This document shows positions 1 to 12,232 of a DNA stretch of 64,000 bases, piece after piece. Each line of letters begins with the position of its first letter. Positions within the stretch are counted from its first letter, which is position 1. The notes under the pieces are model-generated. The model was not told the DNA's origin and ran no database searches. It saw only the letters and a program-made list of their open reading frames with translations. Origin of the DNA: Magicicada septendecula (Eukaryota; Arthropoda; Insecta; Hemiptera; Cicadidae); contig CM068372.1 in NCBI GenBank assembly GCA_034769895.1, forward strand, positions 436,298,958-436,362,957, given 5' to 3'. The translations under genes and the position numbers were made by a program.

Positions 1-20
1 TATATTTTCTGTCAAGATAT

Positions 21-30
21 CGTATATACG
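21..30. other. Perfect 10 bp palindrome CGTATATACG, once per monomer
   Basis: CGTATATACG equals its own reverse complement and directly follows GATATC, with which it shares its first C. It is present in most monomers. HOR-specific variants break it, for example cgtatatagg near 816, cttatatacg near 1,608, cgtacatacg near 44,637 and cgtatacacg near 30,350. Whether it binds a protein or only forms a hairpin cannot be told from sequence. Confidence 0.85.
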
Positions 31-83
31 GATGTCATACGTTACGTGCATTCATTAAAAAATATATTCCAATTCCGCGTGTC

Positions 84-93
84 ACTGGTCAGT
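84..93. other. Inverted repeat ACTG-GT-CAGT in the monomer core
   Basis: Two 4 bp arms, ACTG and CAGT, flank a 2 bp spacer in the GC-richer core of the monomer. Variants that disrupt it mark particular HOR positions: 'ctggtatgttc' (first near 37,556), 'cacgggtcag' (28,823) and 'ctgatcag' (near 6,917 and 9,458). Confidence 0.7.
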
Positions 94-419
94 TCAAAGA
101 AAGAAATTAATAAATTCCAACTTTTCGCTGCTCAAGACATAAGGAATTTGTATTAAGTTTATATTTTCTGTCAAGTTATCGTATATACGGATGTCATACG
201 TTACGTGCATTCTTTAAAAAATATATTCCAAGTCCGCGTGTCACTGGTCAGTACAAAGAAGGAAATTAATAAATTCAAACTTTTCGCTGCTCAAGACATA
301 AGGAATTTGTATTATGTTTATTTTTTCTGTCAAGATACCGTATATACGGATGTCATACGTTACGTGCATTCTTTAAAAAATATATTCCAAGTCCGCGTGT
401 CACTGGTCAGTTCAAAGAA

Positions 420-436
420 GGAAATTAATAAATTCC
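420..436. other. 17 bp near-palindrome GGAAATTAATAAATTCC
   Basis: Seven of the eight base pairs around the central A match as a dyad; only the fifth pair fails. This example is in the third monomer, and the same element occurs in every monomer that carries gaagg and ttcc. It is the longest dyad in the repeat unit. Variants in it (aattaagaaattcc, aattaaaaaattcc, aattaatttattcc) are diagnostic of HOR positions. Confidence 0.75.
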
Positions 437-477
437 AACTTTTCACTGCTCAAGACATAAGGAATTTGTATTAAGTT

Positions 478-1270
478 TATATTTTCTGTCAAGATATCGT
501 ATATACGGTGTCATACGGTACGTGCATTCTTTAAAAAATATATTCCAAGTCCGCGTGTCACTGGTCAGTTCAAAGAAGGAAATTAATAAATTCCAAATTT
601 CGCTGCTCAAAACATAAGGAATTTGTATTATGTTTATATTTTCTGTCAAGATATTGTATATACGAATGTCATACGTTACGTGCGTTCATTAAAAAATATA
701 TTCCAAGTCCGCGTGTCACTGGTCAGTTCAAAGAAGGAAATTAATAAATTCCAACTTTTCGCTGCTCAAGACATAAGGAATTTGTATTATGTTTATATTT
801 TCTGACAAGATATCGTATATAGGGATGTCATACGTTACGTGCATTCATTAAAAAATATATTCCAAGTCCGCGTGTCACTGGTCAGTTCAAAGAAGGAAAT
901 TAATAAATTCCAACTTTTCGCTGCTCAAGACATAAGGAATTTGTATTATGTTTAAATTTTCTGACAAGATATCGTATATAGGGATGTCATACGTTACGTG
1001 CATTCTTTAAAAAATATATTCCAAGTCCGCGTGTCACTGGTAAGTTCAAAGAAAGAAATTAATAAATTCCAAATTTTCGCTGCTCAAGACATAAGGAATT
1101 TGTATTATGTTTATATTTTCTGTCAAGATATCGTATATACGGATGTCATACGTTACGGGCATTCATTAAAAAATATATTCCAAGTCCGCGTGTCACTGGT
1201 CAGTTCAAAGAAGGAAATTAATAAATTCCAAATTTTCGCTGCTCAAGACATAAGGAATTTGTATTAAGTT
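478..1270 (+). repeat. Five-monomer segment duplicated at 2,065-2,858
   Basis: The run containing 'aaaacataagg' (near 610), 'agatattgtatatacgaatg' (near 652), two 'gacaagatatcgtatataggg' type monomers and 'gttacgggcattc' (near 1,153) reappears about 1,588 bp downstream in the same order. Differences are few: an 'aaattttcgc' copy at 1,070 reads 'aacttttcgc' at 2,658, and one extra base is missing at 509 (tacggtgtc). Confidence 0.8.
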
Positions 1271-3494
1271 TATATTTTCTGTCAAGATATCGTATATACG
1301 GATGTCATACGTTACGTGCATTCTTTAAAAAATATATTCCAAGTCCGCGTGTCACTGGTCAGTTCAAAGAAGGAAATTAATATATTCCAAATTTCGCTGC
1401 TCAAGACATAAGGAATTTGTATTATGTTTATATTTTCTGTCAAGATATCGTATATACGAATGTCATACGTTACGTGCATTCTTTAAAAAATATATTTCAA
1501 GTCCGTGTGTCACTGGTCAGTTCAAAGAAGGAAATTAATAAATTCCAACTTTTCACTGCTCAAGACATAAGGAATTTGTATTAAGTTTATATTTTCTGTC
1601 AAGATATCTTATATACGGATGTCATACGGTACGTGCATTCTTTAAAAAATATATTCCAAGTCCGCGTGTCACTGGTCAGTTCAAAGAAGGAAATTAATAA
1701 ATTCCAACTTTTCACTGCTCAAGACATAAGGAATTTGTATTAAGTTTATATTTTCTGTCAAGATATCGTATATACGGATGTCATACGTTAAGTGCATTCA
1801 TTAAAAAATATATTCCAAGTCCGCGTGTCACTGGTCAGTTCAAAGAAGGAAATTAATAAATTGCAAATCTTCGCTGCTCAAGACATAAGGAATTTGTATT
1901 ATGTTTATATTTTCTGTCAAGATATCGTATATACGGATGTCATACGTTACGTGCATTCATTAAAAAATATATTCCAAGTCCGCGTGTCACTGGTCAGTTC
2001 AAAGAAGGAAATTAATAAATTCCAAATTTTCGCTGCTCAAGACATAAGGAATTTGTATTAAGTTTATATTTTCTGTCAAGATATCGTATATACGGATGTC
2101 ATACGTTACGTGCATTCTTTAAAAAATATATTCCAAGTCCGCGTGTCACTGGTCAGTTCAAAGAAGGAAATTAATAAATTCCAAATTTCGCTGCTCAAAA
2201 CATAAGGAATTTGTATTATGTTTATATTTTCTGTCAAGATATTGTATATACGAATGTCATACGTTACGTGCGTTCATTAAAAAATATATTCCAAGTCCGC
2301 GTGTCACTGGTCAGTTCAAAGAAGGAAATTAATAAATTCCAACTTTTCGCTGCTCAAGACATAAGGAATTTGTATTATGTTTATTTTTTCTGACAAGATA
2401 TCGTATATAGGGATGTCATACGTTACGTGCATTCATTAAAAAATATATTCCAAGTCCGCGTGTCACTGGTCAGTTCAAAGAAGGAAATTAATAAATTCCA
2501 ACTTTTCGCTGCTCAAGACATAAGGAATTTGTATTATGTTTAAATTTTCTGACAAGATATCGTATATAGGGATGTCATACGTTACGTGCATTCTTTAAAA
2601 AATATATTCCAAGTCCGCGTGTCACTGGTAAGTTCAAAGAAAGAAATTAATAAATTCCAACTTTTCGCTGCTCAAGACATAAGGAATTTGTATTATGTTT
2701 ATATTTTCTGTCAAGATATCGTATATACGGATGTCATACGTTACGGGCATTCATTAAAAAATATATTCCAAGTCCGCGTGTCACTGGTCAGTTCAAAGAA
2801 GGAAATTAATAAATTCCAAATTTTCGCTGCTCAAGACATAAGGAATTTGTATTAAGTTTATATTTTCTGTCAAGATATCGTATATACGGATGTCATACGT
2901 TACGTGCATTCTTTAAAAAATATATTCCAAGTCCGCGTGTCACTGGTCAGTTCAAAGAAGGAAATTAAGAAATTCCAACTTTTCGCTGCTCAAGACATAA
3001 GGAATTTGTATTATGTTTATATTTTCTGTCAAGATATCGTATATACGGATGTCATACGTTACGTGCATTCATTAAAAAATATATTCCAAGTCCGCGTGTC
3101 AATGGTCAGTTCAAAGAAAGAAATTAATAAATTCCAACTTTTCGCTGCTCAAGACATAAGGAATTTGTATTATGTTTATATTTTCTGTCAAGATATCGTA
3201 TATACGAATGTCATACGTTACGTGCATTCATTAAAAAATATATTCCAAGTCCGCGTGTCACTGGTCAGTTCAAAGAAGGAAATTAATAATTTCGAAATTT
3301 TCGCTGCTCAAGACATAAGGAATTTGTATTATGTTTATATTTTCTGTCAAGATATCGTATATACGGATGTCATACGTTACGTGCATTCTTTAAAAAATAT
3401 ATTCCAAGTCCGCGTGTCACTGGTCAGTACAAAGAAGGAAATTAATTAATTCCAACTTTTCGCTGCTTAAGACATAAGGAATTTGTATTATGTT

Positions 3495-5242
3495 TATATT
3501 TTCTGTCAAGATATCGTATATACGGATGTCATACGTTACGTGCATTCATTAAAAAATATATTCCAATTCCGCGTGTCACTGGTCAGTTCAAAGAAAGAAA
3601 TTAATAAATTCCAACTTTTCGCTGCTCAAGACATAAGGAATTTGTATTAAGTTTATATTTTCTGTCAAGTTATCGTATATACGGATGTCATACGTTACGT
3701 GCATTCTTTAAAAAATATATTCCAAGTCCGCGTGTCACTGGTCAGTACAAAGAAGGAAATTAATAAATTCCAACTTTTCGCTGCTCAAGACATAAGGAAT
3801 TTGTATTATGTTTATTTTTTCTGTCAAGATACCGTATATACGGATGTCATACGTTACGTGCATTCTTTAAAAAATATATTCCAAGTCCGTGTGTCACTGG
3901 TCAGTTCAAAGAAGGAAATTAATAAATTCCAACTTTTCACTGCTCAAGACATAAGGAATTTGTATTAAGTTTATATTTTCTGTCAAGATATCTTATATAC
4001 GGATGTCATACGGTACGTGCATTCTTTAAAAAATATATTCCAAGTCCGCGTGTCACTGGTCAGTTCAAAGAAGGAAATTAATAAATTCCAACTTTTCACT
4101 GCTCAAGACATAAGGAATTTGTATTAAGTTTATATTTTCTGTCAAGATATCGTATATACGGATGTCATACGTTACGTGCATTCATTAAAAAATATATTCC
4201 AAGTCCGCGTGTCACTGGTCAGTTCAAAGAAGGAAATTAATAAATTGCAAATCTTCGCTGCTCAAGACATAAGGAATTTGTATTATGTTTATATTTTCTG
4301 TCAAGATATCGTATATACGGATGTCATACGTTACGTGCATTCATTAAAAAATATATTCCAAGTCCGCGTGTCACTGGTCAGTTCAAAGAAAGAAATTAAT
4401 AAATTCCAAATTTTCGCTGCTCAAGACATAAGGAATTTGTATTAAGTTTATATTTTCTGTCAAGATATCGTATATACGGATGTCATACGTTACGTGCATT
4501 CTTTAAAAAATATATTCCAAGTCCGCGTGTCACTGGTCAGTTCAAAGAAGGAAATTAATAAATTCCAAATTTCGCTGCTCAAAACATAAGGAATTTGTAT
4601 TATGTTTATATTTTCTGTCAAGATATTGTATAAACGAATGTCATACGTTACGTGCGTTCATTAAAAAATATATTCCAAGTCCGCGTGTCACTGGTCAGTT
4701 CAAAGAAGAAAATTAATAAATTCCAACTTTTCGCTGCTCAAGACATAAGGAATTTGTATTAAGTTTATATTTTCTGTCAAGATATCGTATATACGAATGT
4801 CATACGTTACGTGCATTCATTAAAAAATATATTCCAAGTCCGCGTGTCACTGGTCAGTTCAAAGAAAGAAATTAATAAATTCCAACTTTTCGCTGCTCAA
4901 GACATAAGGAATTTGTATTATGTTTATATTTTCTGTCAAGATATCGTATATACGAATGTCATACGTTACGTGCATTCATTAAAAAATATATTCCAAGTCC
5001 GCGTGTCAATGGTCAGTTCAAAGAAGGAAATTAATAAATTCCAAATTTTCGCTGCTCAAGACATAAGGAATTTGTATTATGTTTATATTTTCGGTCAAGA
5101 TATCGTATATACGGATGCCATACGTTACGTGCATTCTTTAAAAAATATATTCCAAGTCCGCGTGTCACTGGTCAGTACAAAGAAGGAAATTAATTAATTC
5201 CAACTTTTCGCTGCTCAAGACATAAGGAATTTGTATTATGTT
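3495..5242 (+). repeat. Block A, unit of 11 monomers
   Basis: The unit is bounded by the CCAATTCCGC monomers at 3,495 and 5,243, an offset of 1,748 bp (11 x 159 minus 1). It contains the 'agatatcttatatacgg' and 'aattgcaaatcttcgc' markers seen 2,384 bp earlier at about 1,607 and 1,859. It ends with a monomer carrying an extra in-frame stop (attaattaattcc, near 5,193), also seen at about 3,445. Confidence 0.8.
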
Positions 5243-6830
5243 TATATTTTCTGTCAAGATATCGTATATACGGATGTCATACGTTACGTGCATTCATTAA
5301 AAAATATATTCCAATTCCGCGTGTCACTGGTCAGTTCAAAGAAAGAAATTAATAAATTCCAACTTTTCGCTGCTCAAGACATAAGGAATTTGTATTAAGT
5401 TTATATTTTCTGTCAAGTTATCGTATATACGGATGTCATACGTTACGTGCATTCTTTAAAAAATATATTCCAAGTCCGCGTATCACTGGTCAGTACAAAG
5501 AAGGAAATTAATAAATTCAAACTTTTCGCTGCTCAAGACATAAGGAATTTGTATTATGTTTATTTTTTCTGTCAAGATACCGTATATACGGATGTCATAC
5601 GTTACGTGCATTCTTTAAAAAATATATTCCAAGTCCGCGTGTCACTGGTCAGTTCAAAGAAGGAAATTAATAAATTCCAACTTTTCACTGCTCAAGACAT
5701 AAGGAATTTGTATTAAGTTTATATTTTCTGTCAAGATATCGTATATACGGTGTCATACGTTACGTGCATTCTTTAAAAAATATATTCCAAGTCCGCGTGT
5801 CACTGGTCAGTTTAAAGAAGGAAATTAATAAATTCCAACTTTTCGCTGCTCAAGACATAAGGAATTTGTATTATGTTTATATTTTCTGTCAAGATATCGT
5901 ATATACGGATGTCATACGTTACGTGCATTCATTAAAAAATATATTCCAAGTCCGCGTGTCACTGGTCAGTTCAAAGAAGGAAATTAATAAATTCCAAATT
6001 TTCGCTGCTCAAGACATAAGGAATTTGTATTATGTTTATATTTTCTGTCAAGATATCGTATATACGAATGTCATACGTTACGTGCATTCATTAAAAATAT
6101 ATTCCAAGTCCGCGTGTCACTGGTCAGTTTAAAGAAGGAAATTAATAAATTCCAACTTTTCGCTGCTCAAGACATAAGGAATTTGTATTATGTTTATATT
6201 TTCTCTCAAGATATCGTATATACGGATGTCATACGTTACGTGCATTCTTTAAAAAATATATTCCAAGTCCGCGTGTCACTGGTCAGTTCAAAGAAGGAAA
6301 TTAATAAATTCCAACTTTTCACTGCTCAAGACATAAGGAATTTGTATTAAGTTTATATTTTCTGTAAAGATATCGTATATACGGATGTCATACGTTACGT
6401 GCATTCTTTAAAAAATATATTCCAAGTCCGCGTGTCACTGGTCAGTTCAAAGAAGGAAATTAATAAATTCCAACTTTTCACTGCTCAAGACATAAGGAAT
6501 TTGTATTAAGTTTATATTTTCTGTCAAGATATCGTATATATGGATGTCATACGTTACGTGCATTCATTAAAAAATATATTCCAAGTCCGCGTGTCACTGG
6601 TCAGTTCAAAGAAGGAAATTAATAAATTGCAAATCTTCGCTGCTCAAGACATAAGGAATTTGTATTATGTTTATATTTTCTGTCAAGATATCGTATATAC
6701 GGATGTCATACGTTACGTGCATTCTTTAAAAAATATATTCCAAGTCCGCCTGTCACTGGTCAGTTCAAAGAAGGAAATTAATAAATTCCAACTTTTCGCT
6801 GCTCAAGACATAAGGAATTTGTATTATGTT
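5243..6830 (+). repeat. Block A, last unit, 10 monomers
   Basis: It begins like the units at 1 and 3,495: CCAATTCCGC near 5,311, 'caagttatcg' near 5,416 and 'caagataccg' near 5,574. It then departs from them, with two 'cagtttaaagaagg' monomers near 5,808 and 6,125, one of them beside a one-base deletion in the A tract near 6,093. A c-to-t change near 6,541 makes one of the few in-frame ATGs in the window. Confidence 0.7.
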
Positions 6831-9372
6831 TATATTTTCTGTCAAGATATCGTATATACGAATGTCATACGTTACGTGCATTCATTAAAAAATATATTCC
6901 AAGTCCGCGTGTCACTGATCAGTTCAAAGAAGGAAATTAATAAATTCCAACTTTTCGCTGCTCAAGACATAAGGAATTTGTATTATGTTTATATTTTCTG
7001 ACAAGATATCGTATATAGGGATGTCATACGTTACGTGCATTCTTTAAAAAATATATTCCAAGTCCGCGTGTCACTGGTAAGTTCAAAGAAAGAAATTAAT
7101 AAATTCCAACTTTTCGCTGCTCAAGACATAAGGAATTTGTATTATGTTTATATTTTCTGTCAAGATGTCGTATATACGGATGTCATAAATTACGTGCATT
7201 CATTAAAAAATATATTCCAAGTCCACGTGTCACTGGTCAGTTCAAAGAAGGAAATTAATAAATTCCAAATTTTCGCTGCTCAAGACATAAGGAATTTGTA
7301 TTAAGTTTATATTTTCTGTCAAGATATCGTATATACGGATGTCATACGTTACGTGCATTCTTTAAAAAATATATTCCAAGTCCGCGTGTCACTGGTCAGT
7401 TCAAAGAAGGAAATTAATAAATTCCAAATTTCGCTGCTCAAGACATAAGGAATTTGTATTATGTTTATATTTTCTGTCAAGATATCGTATATACGAATGT
7501 CATACGTTACGTGCATTCATTAAAAAATATATTCCAAGTCCGCGTGTCACTGGTCAGTTCAAAGAAGGAAATTAATAAATTCCAAATTTTCGCTGCTAAA
7601 GACATAAGGAATTTGTATTAAGTTTATATTTTCTGTCAAGATATCGTATATACGAATGTCATACGTTACGTGCATTCATTAAAAAATATATTCCAAGTCC
7701 GCGTGTCACTGGTCAGTTCAAAGAAGGAAATTAATCAATTCCAACTTTTCGCTGCTCAAGACATAAGGAATTTGTATTATATTTATATTTTCTGTCAAGA
7801 TATCGTATATACGGATGTCATACGTTACGTGCATTCTTTAAAAAATATATTCCAAGTCCGCGTGTCACTGGTCAGTTCAAAGAAGGAAATTATAAAAATC
7901 CAACATTTCGCTGCTCAAGACAGAAGGAATTTGTATTATGTTTATATTTTCTGTCAACATATCGTATATACGGATGTCATACGTTACGTGCATTCATTAA
8001 AAAATATATTCCAAGTCCGCGTGTGACTGGTCAGTTCAAAGAAGGAAATTAATAAATTCCAACTCTTCGCTGCTCAAGACATAAGGAATTTGTATTATGT
8101 TTATATTTTCTGTCAAGATATCGTATATACGGATGTCATACGTTACGTGCATTCTTTAAAAAATATATTCCAAGTCCGCGTGGCACTGGTCAGTTCAAAG
8201 AAGGAAATTAATAAATTCCAAATTTTCGCTGCTCAAGACATAAGGAATTTGTATTATGTTTATATTTTCTGTCAAGATATCGTATATACGAATGTCATAC
8301 GTTAAGTGCATTCTTTAAAAAATATATTCAAATTCCGCGTGTCACTGGTCACTTCAAAGAAAGAAATTAATACATACCAACATTTCGCTGCTCAAGACAT
8401 AAGGAATTTGTATTAAGTTTATATTTTCTGTCAAGATATCGTATATACGGATGTCATACGTTACGTGCATTCTTTAAAAAATATATTCCAAGTCCGCCTG
8501 TCACTGGTCAGATCAAAGAAGGAAATTAATAAATTCCAAATTTTCGCTGCTCAAGACATAAGGAATTTGTATTATGTTTATATTTTCTGTCAAGATATCG
8601 TATATACGGATGTCATACGTTACGTGCATTCATTAAAAAATATATTCCAAGTCCGCGTGTCACTGGTCAGTTCAAAGAAGGAAATTAATAAATTCCAACT
8701 TTTCGCTGCTCAAGACATAAGGAATTTGTATTAAGTTTATATTTTCTGTCAAGATATCGTATATACGAATGTCATACGTTACGTGCATTCATTAAAAATA
8801 TATTCCAAGTCCGCGTGTCACTGGTCAGTTCAAAGAAGGAAATTAATAAATTCCAAATTTTCGCTGCTCAAGACATAAGGAATTTGTATTATGTTTATAT
8901 TTTCTGTCAAGATATCGTATATACGGATGTCATACGTTACGTGCATTCTTTAAAAAATATATTCCAAGTCCGCGTGTCACTGGTCAGTACAAAGAAGGAA
9001 ATTAATAAATTCCAACTTTTCGCTGCTCAAGACATAAGGAATTTGTATTATGTTTATATTTTCTGTCAAGATATCGTATATACGGATGTCATACGTTACG
9101 TGCATTCTTTAAAAAATATATTCCAAGTCCGCGTGTCACTGGTCAGTTCAAAGAAAGAAATTAATAAATTCCAACTTTTCGCTGCTCAAGACATAAGGAA
9201 TTTGTATTAAGTTTATATTTTCTGTCAAGTTATCGTATATACGGATGTCATACGTTACGTGCATTCTTTAAAAAATATATTCCTAGTCCGCGTGTCACTG
9301 GTCAGTACAAAGAAGGAAATTAATAAATTCCAACTTTTCGCTGCTCAAGACATAAGGAATTTATATTATGTT
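6831..9372 (+). repeat. Block B unit 1, 16 monomers (2,542 bp)
   Basis: The unit starts with the 'ctgatcag' monomer (near 6,917), which recurs near 9,458. Other shared markers are 'caagatgtcg' with 'cataaattacg' (near 7,164 and 9,706), 'attaatcaattcc', 'aattataaaaatcc' and 'gttaagtgc'. The right part (8,261-9,372) is the module shared by all block B units: the 'cagatcaaag' monomer starting at 8,420, then an A-tract deletion, an 'agtacaaag' monomer and 'attcctagtcc'. Confidence 0.85.
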
Positions 9373-12232
9373 TATTTTTTCTGTCAAGATATCGTATATA
9401 CGAATGTCATACGTTACGTGCATTCATTAAAAAATATATTCCAAGTCCGCGTGTCACTGATCAGTTCAAAGAAGGAAATTAATAAATTCCAACTTTTCGC
9501 TGCTCAAGACATAAGGAATTTGTATTATGTTTATATTTTCTGACAAGATATCGTATATAGGGATGTCATACGTTACGTGCATTCTTTAAAAAATATATTC
9601 CAAGTCCGCGTGTCACTGGTAAGTTCAAAGAAAGAAATTAATAAATTCCAACTTTTCGCTGCTCAAGACATAAGGAATTTGTATTATGTTTATATTTTCT
9701 GTCAAGATGTCGTATATACGGATGTCATAAATTACGTGCATTCATTAAAAAATATATTCCAAGTCCACGTGTCACTGGTCAGTTCAAAGAAGGAAATTAA
9801 TAAATTCCAAATTTTCGCTGCTCAAGACATAAGGAATTTGTATTAAGTTTATATTTTCTGTCAAGATATCGTATATACGGATGTCATACGTTACGTGCAT
9901 TCTTTAAAAAATATATTCCAAGTCCGCGTGTCACTGGTCAGTTCAAAGAAGGAAATTAATAAATTCCAAATTTCGCTGCTCAAGACATAAGGAATTTGTA
10001 TTATGTTTATATTTTCTGTCAAGATATCGTATATACGAATGTCATACGTTACGTGCATTCATTAAAAAATATATTCCAAGTCCGCGTGTCACTGGTCAGT
10101 TCAAAGAAGGAAATTAATAAATTCCAAATTTTCGCTGCTAAAGACATAAGGAATTTGTATTAAGTTTATATTTTCTGTCAAGATATCGTATATACGAATG
10201 TCATACGTTACGTGCATTCATTAAAAAATATATTACAAGTCCGCGTGTCACTGGTCAGTTCAAAGAAGGAAATTAATCAATTCCAACTTTTCGCTGCTCA
10301 AGACATAAGGAATTTGTATTATATTTATATTTTCTGTCAAGATATCGTATATACGGATGTCATACGTTACGTGCATTCTTTAAAAAATATATTCCAAGTC
10401 CGCGTGTCACTGGTCAGTTCAAAGAAGGAAATTATAAAAATCCAACTTTTCGCTGCTCAAGACAGAAGGAATTTGTATTATGTTTATATTTTCTGTCAAC
10501 ATATCGTATATACGGATGTCATACGTTACGTGCATTCATTAAAAAATATATTCCAAGTCCGCGTGTGACTGGTCAGTTCAAAGAAGGAAATTAATAAATT
10601 CCAACTCTTCGCTGCTCAAGACATAAGGAATTTGTATTATGTTTATATTTTCTGTCAAGATATCGTATATACGGATGTCATACGTTACGTGCATTCTTTA
10701 AAAAATATATTCCAAGTCCGCGTGGCACTGGTCAGTTCAAAGAAGGAAATTAATAAATTCCAAATTTTCGCTGCTCAAGACATAAGGAATTTGTATTATG
10801 TTTATATTTTCTGTCAAGATATCGTATATACGAATGTCATACGTTACGTGCAATCATTAAAAAATATATTCCAAGTCCGCGTGTCACTGGTCAGTTCAAA
10901 GAAGGAAATTAAGAAATTCCAACTTTTCGCTGCTCAAGACATAAGGAATTTGTATTATGTTTATATTTTCTGTCAAGATATCGTATATACGGATGTCATA
11001 CGTTACGTGCATTCTTTAAAAAATATATTCCAAGTCCACGTGTCACTGGTCAGTTCAAAGAAAGAAATTAATAAATTCCAAATTTTCGCTGGTCAAGACA
11101 TAAGGAATTTGTATTATGTTTATATTTTCTGTCAAGATATCGTATATACGAATGTCATACGTTAAGTGCATTCTTTAAAAAATATATTCAAATTCCGCGT
11201 GTCACTGGTCACTTCAAAGAAAGAAATTAATACATACCAACATTTCGCTGCTCAAGACATAAGGAATTTGTATTAAGTTTATATTTCCTGTCAAGATATC
11301 GTATATACGGATGTCATACGTTACGTGCATTCTTTAAAAAATATATTCCAAGTCCGCCTGTCACTGGTCAGATCAAAGAAGGAAATTAATAAATTCCAAA
11401 TTTTCGCTGCTCAAGACATAAGGAATTTGTATTATGTTTATATTTTCTGTCAAGATATCGTATATACGGATGTCATACGTTACGTGCATTCATTAAAAAA
11501 TATATTCCAAGTCCGCGTGTCACTGGTCAGTTCAAAGAAGGAAATTAATAAATTCCAACTTTTCGCTGCTCAAGACATAAGGAATTTGTATTAAGTTTAT
11601 ATTTTCTGTCAAGATATCGTATATACGAATGTCATACGTTACGTGCATTCATTAAAAATATATTCCAAGTCCGCGTGTCACTGGTCAGTTCAAAGAAGGA
11701 AATTAATAAATTCCAAATTTTCGCTGCTCAAGACATAAGGAATTTGTATTATGTTTATATTTTCTGTCAAGATATCGTATATACGGATGTCATACGTTAC
11801 GTGCATTCTTTAAAAAATATATTCCAAGTCCGCGTGTCACTGGTCAGTACAAAGAAGGAAATTAATAAATTCCAACTTTTCGCTGCTCAAGACATAAGGA
11901 ATTTGTATTATGTTTATATTTTCTGTCAAGATATCGTATATACGGATGTCATACGTTACGTGCATTCTTTAAAAAATATATTCCAAGTCCGCGTGTCACT
12001 GGTCAGTTCAAAGAAAGAAATTAATAAATTCCAACTTTTCGCTGCTCAAGACATAAGGAATTTGTATTAAGTTTATATTTTCTGTCAAGTTATCGTATAT
12101 ACGGATGTCATACGTTACGTGCATTCTTTAAAAAATATATTCCTAGTCCGCGTGTCACTGGTCAGTACAAAGAAGGAAATTAATAAATTCCAACTTTTCG
12201 CTGCTCAAGACATAAGGAATTTATATTATGTT
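9373..12232 (+). repeat. Block B unit 2, 18 monomers (2,860 bp)
   Basis: It repeats unit 1 at offset 2,542 up to 10,802 and at offset 2,860 from 11,121 on. The difference is a two-monomer insertion at 10,803-11,120. It differs from unit 1 by scattered single bases, for example 'atattacaagtcc' at 10,231 and 'atatttcctg' at 11,281, so it is not a trivial copy. Confidence 0.85.
10803..11120 (+). repeat. Two-monomer insertion in block B unit 2
   Basis: These 318 bp (exactly 2 x 159) are absent from the equivalent place in unit 1 at 8,261. The first inserted monomer has 'gtgcaatcatt' and 'attaagaaattcc'. The second has 'agtccacgtg' and 'gctggtcaag'. The same neighbours occur together in block D (about 20,491-20,808), so the insertion looks like a pair acquired from a related HOR rather than a local duplication. 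Confidence 0.8.

Larger units (their letters stand above)
1..159 (+). repeat. Representative monomer (first copy)
   Basis: The monomer is described from the anchor 'tatattttct'. In order it holds an EcoRV-type GATATC (16-21) overlapping a CGTATATACG palindrome, an ACGTTACGT motif (51-59 region), an A-rich tract with TATATT, a GC-richer core (CCGCGTGTCACTGGTCAGT), a purine tract (AAAGAAGGAAA in most copies), an AT-rich AATTAATAAATT segment, TTCGCTGCTCAAGACAT, and a T-rich end. Common variable sites are cattc[a/t]tt, gaa[g/a]gaa, cg[g/a]atg, ag[t/a]tcaaag versus agtacaaag, caa[c/a]tttt, and tta[t/a]gttt. This copy has the less common CCAATTCCGC, shared with copies near 3,563 and 5,311. Confidence 0.95.
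1..3494 (+). repeat. Block A, unit of 22 monomers
   Basis: This segment starts with the monomer carrying CCAATTCCGC, followed by a monomer with 'caagttatcg' and one with 'tattttttctgtcaagataccg'. The same run restarts at 3,495, an offset of 3,494 bp (22 x 159 minus 4). Within it lie shorter duplications at offset 1,588 (10 monomers) and markers shared with the next unit at offset 2,384 (15 monomers), so the unit is itself a mosaic of earlier duplications. Confidence 0.8.

Noticed and set aside
121-143. CENP-B box candidate in 'cttttcgctgctcaagacat'
   Set aside because: It has TTCG, but the required downstream A and CGGG positions of the core motif nTTCGnnnnAnnCGGGn are absent. I found no better match in the consensus on either strand.
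443-649. Minus-strand open frame of 68 codons
   Set aside because: It lies wholly inside ordinary monomers and arises from local indels. No equivalent frame persists in neighbouring copies.
6540-7001. Read-through frame with a true ATG start
   Set aside because: The ATG comes from one private C-to-T change (tatatggatg) in a single monomer. The frame is otherwise the same satellite read-through.
7223-7232. CACGTG (E-box or G-box like) in 'agtccacgtgtc' monomers, also near 9,765, 11,036, 13,101 and 22,942
   Set aside because: It results from a single G-to-A change in the conserved CCGCGTG core of some HOR positions. Nothing else suggests a regulatory site.
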